DNA of 64,000 bases from an uncultured Bacteroides sp. (GCA_900544075.1 UQTJ01000009.1:39613-103612), one strand, 5' to 3'. Counted from the first letter of the stretch, positions 16,974 through 26,525 are shown. The notes: generated by a model not told the origin, from the sequence alone. A program made the numbers and translations.

Positions 16974-17642
16974 ATGAAGAAATTATTATTTGTTTTAATG
17001 GCAGCCTTTACTATTGGGGGTAATGCGCAAAACATTATTCAATGGGAAGGGTTTGCTGGACTTAATGTTTCCAACATTGGAGGATTAGGCTCAAAACCTG
17101 GCTTTCATATTGGAGCAAAAGCTGAATTGGGAATACCCTCTATTGCCAATGGGGTATATGTTAATGCTGGGGCTGTTTTCTCCATGAAAGGTTGTAAACA
17201 AGATTATGGCGACTTAGGTGGAGCAAAGACCAAAGCTAACTTTTTGGATATTCCTATTCATATGGGATATAGGTACAATATCAACAATGATTTTTCCATT
17301 TTTGGAGAAGTCGGTCCATATTTCTCTTTTGGGCTGTTCGGAAAGACAAAGACTGAAGAATTAGACAGTGATGGATTTGGTGATTGGTCTATGACAGAAT
17401 ATAGCTATAATACATTTGGCAAAGACGGTTTAAAGAGGTTTGATGTCGGTGCTGGTCTTAGGTTTGGGGTAGAACTTAAACACAAATATAGTTTAGCTAT
17501 AGGTTATGACTGGGGATTTATTGATTTATATAATCAAATGGAAATAGATGAAAGCGGAGAATATGAAGATGGTACATCCCTTGATTTAACCCCAAAAATG
17601 AAGACCAAAAATCTTACAATATCTATAGGTTACAAATTCTAA
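16974..17642 (+). CDS. Outer-membrane beta-barrel protein (porin family)
   Basis: A 222-residue protein with a signal peptide (MKKLLFVLMAAFTIGGNAQ, cleavage near residue 19) and alternating amphipathic strands ending in an aromatic C-terminus (LTISIGYKF). This is the pattern of small Bacteroidetes barrels of the OMP_b-brl_2 type, probably eight strands. Motifs such as GFHIGAKAELGIP and FDVGAGLRFGVEL are typical strand pairs. It should sit in the outer membrane; no ligand can be named. The gene is preceded by a ~290-base structured leader and followed at 53 bases by a lipoprotein gene on the same strand, so the two are likely co-expressed surface proteins. Confidence 0.85.
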   Translation: MKKLLFVLMAAFTIGGNAQNIIQWEGFAGLNVSNIGGLGSKPGFHIGAKAELGIPSIANGVYVNAGAVFSMKGCKQDYGDLGGAKTKANFLDIPIHMGYRYNINNDFSIFGEVGPYFSFGLFGKTKTEELDSDGFGDWSMTEYSYNTFGKDGLKRFDVGAGLRFGVELKHKYSLAIGYDWGFIDLYNQMEIDESGEYEDGTSLDLTPKMKTKNLTISIGYKF

Positions 17643-17695
17643 ATATTAAGAGAAACATATCAACAAGAATATTAATTTATTTAAAACAAAAGACT

Positions 17696-18235
17696 ATGAG
17701 AAATTTTTTTAATCTAACATTTATCGTTTTAGTATCAATTACAAGTTTAATGCTTTCTGCCTGCTCAAAGGATGATGCAACAAAAGACGGAGATAAAAGC
17801 AATGGAGAAAAAGTTATTGTAAACGGAGAAACATGCTATGTTAACTTAAATGATGAAAATTTGTATATTCCGAGTTCATTCGATATAAAAAGAAATTATT
17901 TCGATTTTTACTCTTCAATATATTACAAGGATGATATTACAGGCACTGAATTCAGATTTAAAGTTAATAAAGAGGACTTGTCTGATTTTGTTAACCAAAA
18001 TATCGCATCATACACAGAAGTAGAAACATTTATGAAAGCAAGTAGCATGGATATATATGATACGGAATATACCTTTAAAAATGGAGAAATCATTTTAAAA
18101 GAAGCAACTGAAAGCAAGATTGTTATTCAGTTCAAAAATGCCGTATGGGACACTGTTAGGCGTTTGCCGTCAGAAAATGAAAACGGTACATTGTCTATAG
18201 ATGGTACTATTACTTTCCATCAAGAAGAATATTAA
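17696..18235 (+). CDS. Putative lipoprotein
   Basis: A 179-residue protein with a lipoprotein signal ending in the lipobox LSAC (acylated Cys near residue 23) followed by a short Asp/Lys-rich tether (SKDDATKDGDKSNGEK). The rest is a small beta-rich domain of ~140 residues that I do not recognise. The Asp residues just after the Cys are compatible with retention or surface display in Bacteroidetes. It is the second gene of a two-gene unit with the barrel protein, closed by a strong terminator 56 bases after the stop. Base composition is lower in GC than guaA and resembles the barrel gene. Confidence 0.75.
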   Translation: MRNFFNLTFIVLVSITSLMLSACSKDDATKDGDKSNGEKVIVNGETCYVNLNDENLYIPSSFDIKRNYFDFYSSIYYKDDITGTEFRFKVNKEDLSDFVNQNIASYTEVETFMKASSMDIYDTEYTFKNGEIILKEATESKIVIQFKNAVWDTVRRLPSENENGTLSIDGTITFHQEEY

Positions 18236-18290
18236 TAGCAAGAAATCGGATAATAGTTAAAAGATAAGTACATTTAACTATATAAACAAT

Positions 18291-18332
18291 AAAAGCGGAA
18301 CAATCCATAAAAGTTCCGCTTTTATTGTTTTT
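18291..18332 (+). terminator. Intrinsic terminator of the barrel/lipoprotein unit
   Basis: Perfect 11-bp stem aaaagcggaac/gttccgctttt followed by attgttttt. The A-rich left flank would also let it act on the minus strand for the PepSY-like gene. Confidence 0.9.
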
Positions 18333-18345
18333 ATACGATATGTCA

Positions 18346-18783
18346 TCAATCATCAATATCAATCACTCTGAACTGTTTATCAAACTTGATTTCCCATTTG
18401 CTTGAAAGTTTGATTTCGTGTTCTCTTGAGTTTCTCTCAATCTTCAAAATCTTGTCATCAGGATAGTTAGTGTTTACATAATCCAGAATCTGTTTTGGAA
18501 CAATCTGTGTCGGTACACCATCCTTGATACATTTTACTTCTGTCCAGTCGCCCGATTTATCGAATTCAATCTTGTCGCCTGAAGTGAATATAACATCAAA
18601 ACTCTTGTAGAACAGGTCTGTTTCCTGCTTTGCCATTGCTACCTTTGCATTCTTAAAATAAGTAGAAATGAATGTCTGGGCCTTCAACGGCAACTGACCA
18701 ATCTGGATAGGTTTGTCTGTATCTGCTACAGCGATTACTGACATTGTGAACAAGCAAACGAATAAAAATATAACCTTTTTCAT
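18346..18783 (-). CDS. PepSY-like periplasmic protein
   Basis: A 145-residue secreted protein with a signal peptide (cleavage near VIAVA). It has two copies of the PepSY-like (DUF2874) pattern: LPLKAQTFISTYFKN...F.SGDKIEFDKSGDW and PKQILDYVNTNYPDDKILKIE...WEIKFD. Such proteins are periplasmic and often lie beside two-component systems in Bacteroidetes, where they may modulate the sensor. Here it is downstream of a histidine kinase gene on the same strand (125-base gap), so it may be a target or partner of that system. The family was originally noted for similarity to beta-lactamase inhibitor folds, but inhibition should not be assumed. Confidence 0.85.
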   Translation of the reverse strand: MKKVIFLFVCLFTMSVIAVADTDKPIQIGQLPLKAQTFISTYFKNAKVAMAKQETDLFYKSFDVIFTSGDKIEFDKSGDWTEVKCIKDGVPTQIVPKQILDYVNTNYPDDKILKIERNSREHEIKLSSKWEIKFDKQFRVIDIDD

Positions 18784-18908
18784 AACTATAAAAATTTAAT
18801 TGTTAGTACTGCGTTTAATTTTATATTGCAAAGATTATACTCAATACTGAAAAGATTCTGGAAAAATCGGATTTTTCCTATTTTTTTTTCGCAAAAAATC
18901 AATCTTCT

Positions 18909-20174
18909 CTACACCTTAACCTCAAATGCGTGCATTCCGTCCTTAAATTCATACGAAATATTTATATTGTTCGTCTTACATATAGTATATACCAAGGCTA
19001 ATCCAAGGCCCGTGGAACCTTCTTTCTTACTTCCCTGATAGAATCGGGTGAATATCTTCGAGGAATCCAAAGCATTTTCGCCTGTATTGGCCACTATAAA
19101 GCCTTTATCCTTAACAACCACTTCAATCTTACCATTGTCAGAGTTATGCAGATAGGCATTTTTCAGAAGGTTGGAAACAAGCATTACAGCCAACGATTCA
19201 TTCATCCGCATTTGTAAGGATGAGTTTTCTGACAGACTGACCGCAATATTCTTATAGACATATACTTCACTGAACACATCTATATATTGATGTATCATAG
19301 AATTTACCGAAACGTCTTTTACATCGGCATACTGCCCGTTCTCAATCTTGCACAAGAGTAACAAAGATTTGTTCATGCGTGTAATGTTTTCAAGCGTCTG
19401 ATGCGTCTTGGCTATTTCCTCCATCTGCTTTTCTGTCAGATTTTCGTCCTCCATAAGCATTTCCAGACGGTTCAGGCATATAGCAAGCGGAGTCTGCATC
19501 TCATGCGACGCATTGCCTATAAAGAGTTTCTGCTGCTCGTATAGTTTCTCGTTACGGTCAACGGACATAGTTACTGCCTGATATAGGTTTCTGAATTCCG
19601 TTATGTTCTGCTTCGTGGAAAGAGGAGTATATCCGCTGCCAATCTTGTAATTGTTGAACCATGACAGAAGAGCATACAGTGGTTTCATATTGCGCCTGAA
19701 TATCCACATATTAAGCAGTAACAATATAAGGATGATACCAACATAAAGTGCAATTATCCAACCCAAGATAGACTGTTGCAAATCTATTTTGTCTATTGTG
19801 GGCGTATAAACCACCAGTTCCTTATATCCGCTATCAGTCTTGAAAATTGTCATCAGGATTCTTGCCGGCTCATACTCTAATTTCTCGTCGATATAGACCA
19901 TCTCGTCGCGATACGATATTTGCGGATATGTTTCGGCATATTCCTCACTCACATCGTACATATAGAACTGATTGTTTGAACCATTGTTGAGCGAAGGCAT
20001 AACTTCACCATTGAGATACCTGATAATCAGGTTCTCTGAATAATCCTCAAGCGAATCGTCAACCTCATCATTCACTTCAGCTATTATTGCCCAGTAGAAA
20101 AGCACAGCCCAGGCAGTCATTACTACTACCGATGCTGCAGATACGTGCAGCATCACATTGTGAAACAGTTTCAT
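18909..20174 (-). CDS. Sensor histidine kinase
   Basis: A 421-residue membrane kinase. A first membrane segment is at residues ~8-32, followed by a periplasmic sensor region to ~140 and a second membrane segment at ~143-165. After this come the HisKA domain with the phosphorylated His in GNASHEMQTPLA (near residue 225) and an HATPase_c domain with N box NLLKNAYLHN, a G1-type VANTGENAL and G2 TGLGLAL. It autophosphorylates and passes phosphate to the response regulator encoded directly upstream; the two genes overlap by four bases. No other input domain is visible. The downstream PepSY-like gene suggests an envelope or membrane-stress stimulus, which is inference. Confidence 0.93.
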   Translation of the reverse strand: MKLFHNVMLHVSAASVVVMTAWAVLFYWAIIAEVNDEVDDSLEDYSENLIIRYLNGEVMPSLNNGSNNQFYMYDVSEEYAETYPQISYRDEMVYIDEKLEYEPARILMTIFKTDSGYKELVVYTPTIDKIDLQQSILGWIIALYVGIILILLLLNMWIFRRNMKPLYALLSWFNNYKIGSGYTPLSTKQNITEFRNLYQAVTMSVDRNEKLYEQQKLFIGNASHEMQTPLAICLNRLEMLMEDENLTEKQMEEIAKTHQTLENITRMNKSLLLLCKIENGQYADVKDVSVNSMIHQYIDVFSEVYVYKNIAVSLSENSSLQMRMNESLAVMLVSNLLKNAYLHNSDNGKIEVVVKDKGFIVANTGENALDSSKIFTRFYQGSKKEGSTGLGLALVYTICKTNNINISYEFKDGMHAFEVKV

Positions 20175-20848
20175 TCCAATACGAATTTATAACCTATACC
20201 ATAAACAGCCTTAAGTTCCGGAGTGGAACCTGCATCCTTCAGCCGCTTCCTCAGATTTTTTATCTGTGCGTAGATAAAGTCGAAGTTATCCACCTGGTCT
20301 ATATGGTCTCCCCAGACGGATTCGGCCAATGTACTTTTGTTCACTAATCTGTTAGGACGAAGCATGAAATACACCAGTATATCGTATTCCTTACGGTTTA
20401 AGTCAATCAGTTTTCCATCTACACTCACTTCAAACTTCTCAGGCAGGATTTCGATATTTCCGAAAACAATTTTCTTCTCTCCTTCCCTCTGGTTTCTTCT
20501 CAGCAGACTTTTGATTCGCGCATGAAGTTCGGCCAGATGGAAAGGCTTCGGCAGATAATCATCCGCTCCAAGGTCAAGTCCCTTAACTTTATCTTCTATA
20601 GAATCCTTGGCGGAAAGGATTATAACATTTGCCTTCTTTCCCATATCCTGGAGTTCGGCCAACAAGTCCAGCCCATTACCGTCCGGCAGCATTATATCAA
20701 GCAGGATACAGTCGTAATCATAATCGCCGGCTTTCATCAGTGCCGTATGATAATCCGGAGCCTGCGAAACTACATATCTTTCCTTCTCGAGCGACTTGGT
20801 GATGATTTCCATCAAATCTTTATCGTCTTCTACTACAAGTATTTTCAT
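20171..20848 (-). CDS. OmpR-family response regulator
   Basis: A 225-residue regulator: receiver domain (residues ~1-118) with acidic pair EDD at 7-9, phosphorylated Asp in CILLDIMLPDG (near 52), and the conserved Lys in DDYLPKPF; then a winged-helix DNA-binding domain (~125-222) ending in GIGYKFVLE. It is the cognate regulator of the kinase whose ATG overlaps its stop. The unit is transcribed on the minus strand and the upstream intergenic region is ~55 bases before the glgP terminator, so the promoter must lie in 20849-20905. Target genes cannot be read from the sequence; the PepSY-like gene downstream is the natural candidate. Confidence 0.95.
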   Translation of the reverse strand: MKILVVEDDKDLMEIITKSLEKERYVVSQAPDYHTALMKAGDYDYDCILLDIMLPDGNGLDLLAELQDMGKKANVIILSAKDSIEDKVKGLDLGADDYLPKPFHLAELHARIKSLLRRNQREGEKKIVFGNIEILPEKFEVSVDGKLIDLNRKEYDILVYFMLRPNRLVNKSTLAESVWGDHIDQVDNFDFIYAQIKNLRKRLKDAGSTPELKAVYGIGYKFVLE

Positions 20849-20902
20849 TTCTCAAAAAAATTATGTTCGTATATCCACAAAATTAAGAGTAAAACAGAAA
20901 AT

Positions 20903-20952
20903 ATAAAAAAAATCGGTCCGAAAATCTTATAAAAAGACCTTCAGACCGATAA
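20903..20952 (-). terminator. Intrinsic terminator of the glycogen gene pair
   Basis: On the minus strand, stem atcggtctgaa/ttcggaccgat (20912-20950) is followed by eight T residues, 34 bases after the phosphorylase stop. Confidence 0.85.
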
Positions 20953-20985
20953 GATTGGCGATATTAATTAATATTTGGTTATTAA

Positions 20986-23553
20986 TTATTCATTGAACCA
21001 ACGTACATAACACAAATCCTGACGGTGAGCCAAATCAGAATTCTTAGGATACATACGGTATGAAACCTTGAAGCTACCAGCATTAGACAAGCTGTGTGTC
21101 AGCTTGAATGTGTACAAGTCGCCTTCAACTTTAACAACTTCCATAGGAGTTACAGAATAGATATATTCCTTACCTTCTGCATTCTTGTATGTCACAACAA
21201 GTTCGATACCTACCGCATCTTTCAATCCCTTTTCGTCAACTACACAAGTGATAGTATAATCCTTACCGCTTTCTACATTGCCTTCACGAAGCTCTTCTTC
21301 CTTGTTCAAAGAAACAATCTGAATTGAATCCCACTTAGCAGCAACTTCTTCTTTCCATGCAGCGATTTCCTTAGCCTTGGCATAATCATTAGCTGCAAGA
21401 GCTTTATAGCGGTTAGCTTCTTTAGTATAGAACTTAGAATAGTAATCGTCAAGCTGACGCTTCATTGTATAGTGAGGAGCTACCTGAGCGATAGAATTCT
21501 TGATAGTTCTAACCCATCCTTCAGAATATCCCTTCTTGTTGCGAGCATAGTACAATGGAAGGATTTCAGTTTCAAGGATACTGTAGATAGTAGCAGCATC
21601 AAGCTGATCCTGATGTTCCTGATTCTGATAAGTACGTTTTTCAGTCAAAGCCCATCCTGCACCTTCGCGGTAACCTTCAAGCCACCATCCGTCGAGTACT
21701 GAGAAGTTTACAACACCGTTCATCAAAGCCTTTTCACCTGATGTACCAGATGCTTCAAGAGGACGTGTCGGAGTGTTCATCCAGATATCAACACCTGAAA
21801 CAAGACGGCGTGCAAGTTTCATATCGTAGTTTTCGAGGAAGATAATCTTACCAAGGAATTCAGGACGCTTAGAGATTTCTACAATCTTCTTAATCAATCC
21901 CTGACCTGCACCATCGTGCGGGTGAGCCTTACCTGCGAACAAGAACTGTACCGGATAGTTAGGGTTGTTTACAATCTTAGCCAGACGGTCAAGGTCAGTG
22001 AACAACAGGTGAGCACGTTTGTAAGTAGCGAAACGGCGAGCGAAACCTATCAACAGCGCGTTAGGGTTGATTTTATCCATCAATGATACGACACGTGAAG
22101 GGTCTCCCTGATTCTTCAACCATGTATCGCGGAACTGATTACGGATATAGTCAGTAAGTTTGTTCTTCAATGCAAGACGAGTGTTCCAGATTTCTTCATC
22201 AGGCACATTGTAGATAGCTTCCCAAATCTTAGGATTAGACTGGTCATTCAAGAAGTTTGCATCGAAATATTTGTTGTAAAGCTTCTGCCATTCAGAAGCA
22301 CACCAAGTCGGGAAGTGAACACCGTTTGTAACATATCCCACGTGGTTTTCTTCAGGGAAGTAACCTTTCCATATTCCTGAGAACATTTCCTGAGAAACTT
22401 TTCCGTGCAGCCAGCTCACACCGTTAACTTCCTGGCAAGTGTTGCAAGCGAATGTAGACATACAGAAACGTTCGTTGTTGTCACCCGGATTGATACGTCC
22501 AAGGTCCATCAAATCCTGCCATGAGATACCCATACGCTGTGGATAACCACCCATGTACTTACCGAACAGACCTTCGTCGAAGTAGTCATGACCTGCAGGA
22601 ACAGGAGTGTGAACAGTGTACAATGAAGAAGCACGAACCACTTCAAGAGCCTGTTCGAATGTCATTCCGCTTTCTACGAATTCGCACAGACGCTGTACGT
22701 TACACAATGCTGCGTGACCTTCGTTGCAGTGGTAAATATCTTTCTTGATGCCAAGTTTTTCGAGCAACAATACACCACCGATACCAAGAAGAATCTCCTG
22801 TTTCAGACGGTTTTCCCAGTCGCCACCATAAAGCTGGTGAGTGATAGGACGGTCGAATTCGCTGTTCATTTCGTTATCTGTATCAAGCAGATATAATGGA
22901 ACACGACCTACGTTTACTCTCCATACATATGCATGTACATAGTAGTCAAGATAAGGAACATCCACTACCAATGGCTTTCCGTCTTCGCCGATTACACGGT
23001 CCAATGGAAGACTACCGAAGTTCTGAGCTTCATAGTTAGCCACCTGCTGTCCGTCCATAGACAGGCTCTGAGTGAAATATCCGTAGCGGTACAAGAAACC
23101 TACGGCACACATATCAACGTTGCTGTCTGAAGCTTCTTTCAGATAGTCACCGGCAAGGATACCAAGACCTCCTGAATATATCTTCAATACATGAGTCATA
23201 CCGTACTCCATACAGAAATATGCCACTGAAGGACGTTTCTTGTTAGGAGTAACATTCATATAGTCAGTAAATTTCTTATATACCTTATTTATTTTGTCAA
23301 GAGTTTTCTTGTCATTGGAAATTTCTTCAAGTTTTTCATAACTCAAACGTTCCAAAAAGGCAACAGGGTTTTGTCCCACTACACTCCATAATTCAGGATC
23401 AAGAGACTTAAACATATCTGTAGCTTCATAATTCCATGACCACCAAATATTACGGGCCATTTCCTGTAACATCTTCAAAGAATCAGGAATACGAGATTTC
23501 ACTGTAACCTCTTTCCATACAGGAGCATTAGCATAATTTGTTTTAATTTTCAT
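20986..23553 (-). CDS. glgP: Alpha-glucan (glycogen) phosphorylase, GT35
   Basis: 855 residues from the ATG at 23553 (MKIKTNYANAP); a longer frame reaching back to 23631 would overlap the glycogen synthase stop and is unlikely. The N-terminal domain of unknown function found in the shorter GlgP/MalP type is present (PDSLKMLQEMARNIWWSW). Family motifs follow: AYFCMEYG, GGLGILAGDYLKEASD, GEGHAAL-like YHCNEGHAAL, the GFARRFATYKRA segment and the pyridoxal-phosphate region EASGTSGEKALMNG. It releases glucose-1-phosphate from glycogen or maltodextrins with phosphate. It follows the GT3 glycogen synthase gene with a 22-base gap, so synthesis and breakdown enzymes are co-transcribed. Confidence 0.95.
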   Translation of the reverse strand: MKIKTNYANAPVWKEVTVKSRIPDSLKMLQEMARNIWWSWNYEATDMFKSLDPELWSVVGQNPVAFLERLSYEKLEEISNDKKTLDKINKVYKKFTDYMNVTPNKKRPSVAYFCMEYGMTHVLKIYSGGLGILAGDYLKEASDSNVDMCAVGFLYRYGYFTQSLSMDGQQVANYEAQNFGSLPLDRVIGEDGKPLVVDVPYLDYYVHAYVWRVNVGRVPLYLLDTDNEMNSEFDRPITHQLYGGDWENRLKQEILLGIGGVLLLEKLGIKKDIYHCNEGHAALCNVQRLCEFVESGMTFEQALEVVRASSLYTVHTPVPAGHDYFDEGLFGKYMGGYPQRMGISWQDLMDLGRINPGDNNERFCMSTFACNTCQEVNGVSWLHGKVSQEMFSGIWKGYFPEENHVGYVTNGVHFPTWCASEWQKLYNKYFDANFLNDQSNPKIWEAIYNVPDEEIWNTRLALKNKLTDYIRNQFRDTWLKNQGDPSRVVSLMDKINPNALLIGFARRFATYKRAHLLFTDLDRLAKIVNNPNYPVQFLFAGKAHPHDGAGQGLIKKIVEISKRPEFLGKIIFLENYDMKLARRLVSGVDIWMNTPTRPLEASGTSGEKALMNGVVNFSVLDGWWLEGYREGAGWALTEKRTYQNQEHQDQLDAATIYSILETEILPLYYARNKKGYSEGWVRTIKNSIAQVAPHYTMKRQLDDYYSKFYTKEANRYKALAANDYAKAKEIAAWKEEVAAKWDSIQIVSLNKEEELREGNVESGKDYTITCVVDEKGLKDAVGIELVVTYKNAEGKEYIYSVTPMEVVKVEGDLYTFKLTHSLSNAGSFKVSYRMYPKNSDLAHRQDLCYVRWFNE

Positions 23554-23575
23554 ATCTCTCAAATACTTAAAATTA

Positions 23576-25252
23576 TTAATTCTCTTTATTATTCTCCAAT
23601 CTGACAGAAGCATTGCGCAGAGCAACGTCATATGCTTCGTAATAATACTTTATGAAATGCTTCCACAATGCCTTTTCGGCTATGGCAGCGGCATTTTTGC
23701 GTATCTTCTCTATCTGTTTCGCATCTAATGATGAAAACTCACTGATAGTATCCTTTATGGCATCAGCCACTTCGGAATAGTTATAGTCGGTGCGGTGTAT
23801 AACCTTCACTCCATCCTTCAGTTCTCCGTTATGGCCTACTATTGAGTTCACCCAAAGTCCGAATCCTGCAAGGTCGGAAGTTATTGTAGGAACCTTGAAT
23901 ACCACACTTTCCAGCGGTGTGTATCCCCATGGTTCATAATAAGAAGGATAAACACTGAGGTCGTTACCCAATACCAAATCATAATATGTCATATTCAGGA
24001 TACCGTCTTTTCCGTCAAGATAGCACGGAACAAAGATAACCTTAACTTTTGAATCAGCAGAATTAGACATATTAAGATATTTAAGCATATCAAGAACCTG
24101 GTCGTGGCTCATATTATGCAACCAGTGTGTAACGAAAGGGACTTCAAGCGGAGTATCGAAACTCTCCTTACTGTTTAATCTGTCGATAAGGTCTTGTCTG
24201 GCATCACCTACCCATCCCGGTACATTGATGAAAGCCAGTACATTTTTCTTTAGATTTTTATCTCTGGTAAGTCGATTTAGAGTCTCAAGGTAAACATTAA
24301 TTCCTTTATTCTTGAATTCATATCGGCCGCTTGTACCTATTATAAGAGTGTCGTCACCCAAATTCGTACCGAGCAGTTTGTTAGCAAGGTTCAGCATCAC
24401 CTGTCTTGCCTTCTTGCGTTTGGCAGAGAAAGAACGTCCCTTCGGAACAAAATCATCCTCAAATCCATTCATCAGAACCACGTCAGCAGGCTTGTCAAGC
24501 AGTTCCTTACATTCATTATTAGTGATTTCGCTCACAGTAGTGAAGCAGTCCACATGGTGCGCAGTCTGTTTCTCTATGGAATGTTTAGACTCCATATTAA
24601 GCTCTCTGGCCATCTGGTCACCATTGTAAGCAAACAGATAATCATATAAAGGCTTGTTGTTTCCGGCTATCGAACGGCCTATCGAAGTAGCATGTGTTGT
24701 GAAAATAGTAGCGATTTCCGGCACTCTTTTCTGAATATACAGTGCTCCCAACCCTGTCATCCATTCGTGAGCCTGATATATAACCTTTTTATCCGGTCCG
24801 AGGAAGAACCTGTAATAGCTTTCTACTACCTTTCCGGCGGCATATGAGAACATCGAAGCCTCATCATAATCGCCATAAGCGTGCAAAGAATCAACCTGGT
24901 AGTCTATCCAGGCCTGAGTATAGATTTCATTTTTTTGCTCGAAGAATGGAGCAAAATCCACTAAAATTGCGATTGGACTACCCGGAATATTCCATCTTCC
25001 AATCCTCAAACTTAATTTATCATAGCTCAAAGCATGTTCTCGCCAGTCCTTGAGCAGTTTTTCATCCTCAACAAACAAAGGATTTTCTTTTCCCAACCAT
25101 ACATCCGGTCCAATGAAAAAAATCTTATCCTCGAATGCTTCCTGCAAGGTCTTCGCTCTTGTGGATAAGACGGTGTAAATTCCTCCCACTTTATTACACA
25201 CTTCCCAACTAGACTCAAAAATATAATCAGGAGTTAAAAGCTGTTCCATCAT
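23576..25252 (-). CDS. Glycogen synthase, GT3 type
   Basis: A 558-residue glycosyltransferase of the eukaryote-like GT3 glycogen synthase type used by Bacteroidetes. N-terminal FESSWEVCNKVGGIYTVLSTRA is the sugar-nucleotide/acceptor loop. Further family motifs are IYQAHEWMTGLGALYIQK, TTHATSIGRSIAG and, near the C-terminus, YPSYYEPWGYTPLES with the catalytic Glu. It extends alpha-1,4-glucan from a nucleotide glucose donor in the cytoplasm. Two adjacent ATGs (25252, 25249) are possible starts. A -7 box at 25278-25285 sits ~25 bases upstream, making it the first gene of the two-gene glycogen operon. No branching-enzyme or glgC gene lies nearby, although a GH13 gene is at 30.3 kb. Confidence 0.93.
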   Translation of the reverse strand: MMEQLLTPDYIFESSWEVCNKVGGIYTVLSTRAKTLQEAFEDKIFFIGPDVWLGKENPLFVEDEKLLKDWREHALSYDKLSLRIGRWNIPGSPIAILVDFAPFFEQKNEIYTQAWIDYQVDSLHAYGDYDEASMFSYAAGKVVESYYRFFLGPDKKVIYQAHEWMTGLGALYIQKRVPEIATIFTTHATSIGRSIAGNNKPLYDYLFAYNGDQMARELNMESKHSIEKQTAHHVDCFTTVSEITNNECKELLDKPADVVLMNGFEDDFVPKGRSFSAKRKKARQVMLNLANKLLGTNLGDDTLIIGTSGRYEFKNKGINVYLETLNRLTRDKNLKKNVLAFINVPGWVGDARQDLIDRLNSKESFDTPLEVPFVTHWLHNMSHDQVLDMLKYLNMSNSADSKVKVIFVPCYLDGKDGILNMTYYDLVLGNDLSVYPSYYEPWGYTPLESVVFKVPTITSDLAGFGLWVNSIVGHNGELKDGVKVIHRTDYNYSEVADAIKDTISEFSSLDAKQIEKIRKNAAAIAEKALWKHFIKYYYEAYDVALRNASVRLENNKEN

Positions 25253-25277
25253 CTTATAAGTTTAACTTTATTTGTCG

Positions 25278-25285
25278 CAAAGATA
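25278..25285 (-). promoter_or_regulatory. -7 box of the glycogen operon
   Basis: Minus strand reads TATCTTTG, matching TAnnTTTG, about 25 bases before the glycogen synthase start. Confidence 0.65.
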
Positions 25286-25469
25286 CGGAAAACATACGGA
25301 AAATCAAAAAATCTGAACATTTTTTGCAGCGAATCAAGGTTTAATACTGAATAAAACATAATAAGTTACATTAACAATACTAAAGGCTGACCCCATAATC
25401 CGCCTCACAGAACATGGAATCAGCCTTCATTCAAGCTATATCGCCCAGAAAAAAAAATTTTTTTTATAA

Positions 25470-26384
25470 TTATGCCTCAGTCTGTTTCTTTGAAGATAAT
25501 TTTTCAAGGAAATACACCAACAGGAAACCTACTATCATCAGTACTATCGCCTCTACCAGGTACTGATTAGGAAGGATATTCTCCTCTATCAACGGTTTTG
25601 CCACACCGTGACTGTCTGTATAATACTCCACCACCCTCTTCCACGGCCAGACTTTGTTAAGCGAACCAAGCATAAAGCCCGTTAGAACAGAAAGAGTGAT
25701 GTTTCTGAAATTCTTCAGAGCATACGACAATACTCTGGAGAAAGAAGTGATGCCGATAAATGCTCCTGCACCGAAAATCACCAGAATGACTATATCAAGA
25801 GTCTTTACAGCTTCCATTATATAAAAGTACTTACCTAAAAGCACCAATATGAAACTGCCTGAAATTCCGGGCAATATCATAGCGCATATGGCTATCACAC
25901 CACACAAGAAGATGAATAAATAGTTGGAAGGCGTTTCCGCAGGAGTTGCAACAGTTATATAGTATGCTATACCTGCACCGACGATGAAGGACAATATGGT
26001 TTTCCAGTTCCATTCCTTAATATCCTTTGACACAAACCATGTTGAGGCAAGCACAAGGCCGAAAAAGAACGACCATACTAAAACAGGATGGTCAGTGAGC
26101 AACCATGTTATGACTTTTGCCAATGAGAAGACACTTATACCTACGCCGAGAATTATGGAGATAAGAAAATTTCCGTTAATGCCTTTCCAGAACTCTGAGA
26201 TTTTTCCCGTAAAGAGCAACTTCAGATTTTTTACATTAATACTTTTAATCGAATTGATAAGTTCATCGTAAATGCCGACGATAAATGCTATAGTTCCTCC
26301 GGAAACTCCAGGCACCACATCGGCAGCGCCCATACCCATCCCCTTTAAAACCAATGTTGCGTAATCTTTTAATTTACGTTCCAT
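25470..26384 (-). CDS. DUF368 membrane protein (PopT-type polyprenyl-phosphate transporter)
   Basis: A 304-residue integral membrane protein with about eight to ten hydrophobic helices. Two inverted-repeat-like motifs typical of DUF368 are present: ADVVPGVSGGTIAFIVGIYDEL near the N-terminus and ILPGISGSFILVLLGKY mid-protein. DUF368 proteins (PopT) have been shown in other bacteria to recycle undecaprenyl phosphate across the cytoplasmic membrane, alongside DedA/UptA proteins. That role in cell-envelope polymer synthesis is therefore likely here. It is a single-gene unit with a -7 box at 26418-26425. The stop is followed by an A/T hairpin (25449-25466) and then by an aaggctga/tcagcctt hairpin at 25382-25431. 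Confidence 0.9.
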   Translation of the reverse strand: MERKLKDYATLVLKGMGMGAADVVPGVSGGTIAFIVGIYDELINSIKSINVKNLKLLFTGKISEFWKGINGNFLISIILGVGISVFSLAKVITWLLTDHPVLVWSFFFGLVLASTWFVSKDIKEWNWKTILSFIVGAGIAYYITVATPAETPSNYLFIFLCGVIAICAMILPGISGSFILVLLGKYFYIMEAVKTLDIVILVIFGAGAFIGITSFSRVLSYALKNFRNITLSVLTGFMLGSLNKVWPWKRVVEYYTDSHGVAKPLIEENILPNQYLVEAIVLMIVGFLLVYFLEKLSSKKQTEA

Positions 26385-26417
26385 AATAATTTATTGTTTA
26401 CTGATTTTTTTACGGTG

Positions 26418-26425
26418 CAAAGGTA
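26418..26425 (-). promoter_or_regulatory. -7 box of the DUF368 gene
   Basis: Minus strand TACCTTTG, matching TAnnTTTG, 33 bases before the start codon. Confidence 0.65.
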
Positions 26426-26462
26426 TATAAAATGGATAAATAGCACAATAAATCCGATGAAT

Positions 26463-26525
26463 TAAAACGACGAAGCGTTTGGTTGAAAACGAACGCACGT
26501 TTTAAGCAAAACGCTTCGTCGTTTT
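26463..26525. repeat. Perfect 18-bp inverted repeat between divergent genes
   Basis: taaaacgacgaagcgttt (26463-26480) and its exact reverse complement (26508-26525) flank a 27-base loop that itself contains aaaacg/cgtttt. It lies upstream of both the DUF368 gene and tpx, so it is not the terminator of either; tattttatta follows the right arm. Confidence 0.8.

Noticed and set aside
23554..23631. Upstream extension of the glycogen phosphorylase start
   Set aside because: It would overlap the end of the glycogen synthase gene and adds a non-family leader; the ATG at 23553 fits the family start.
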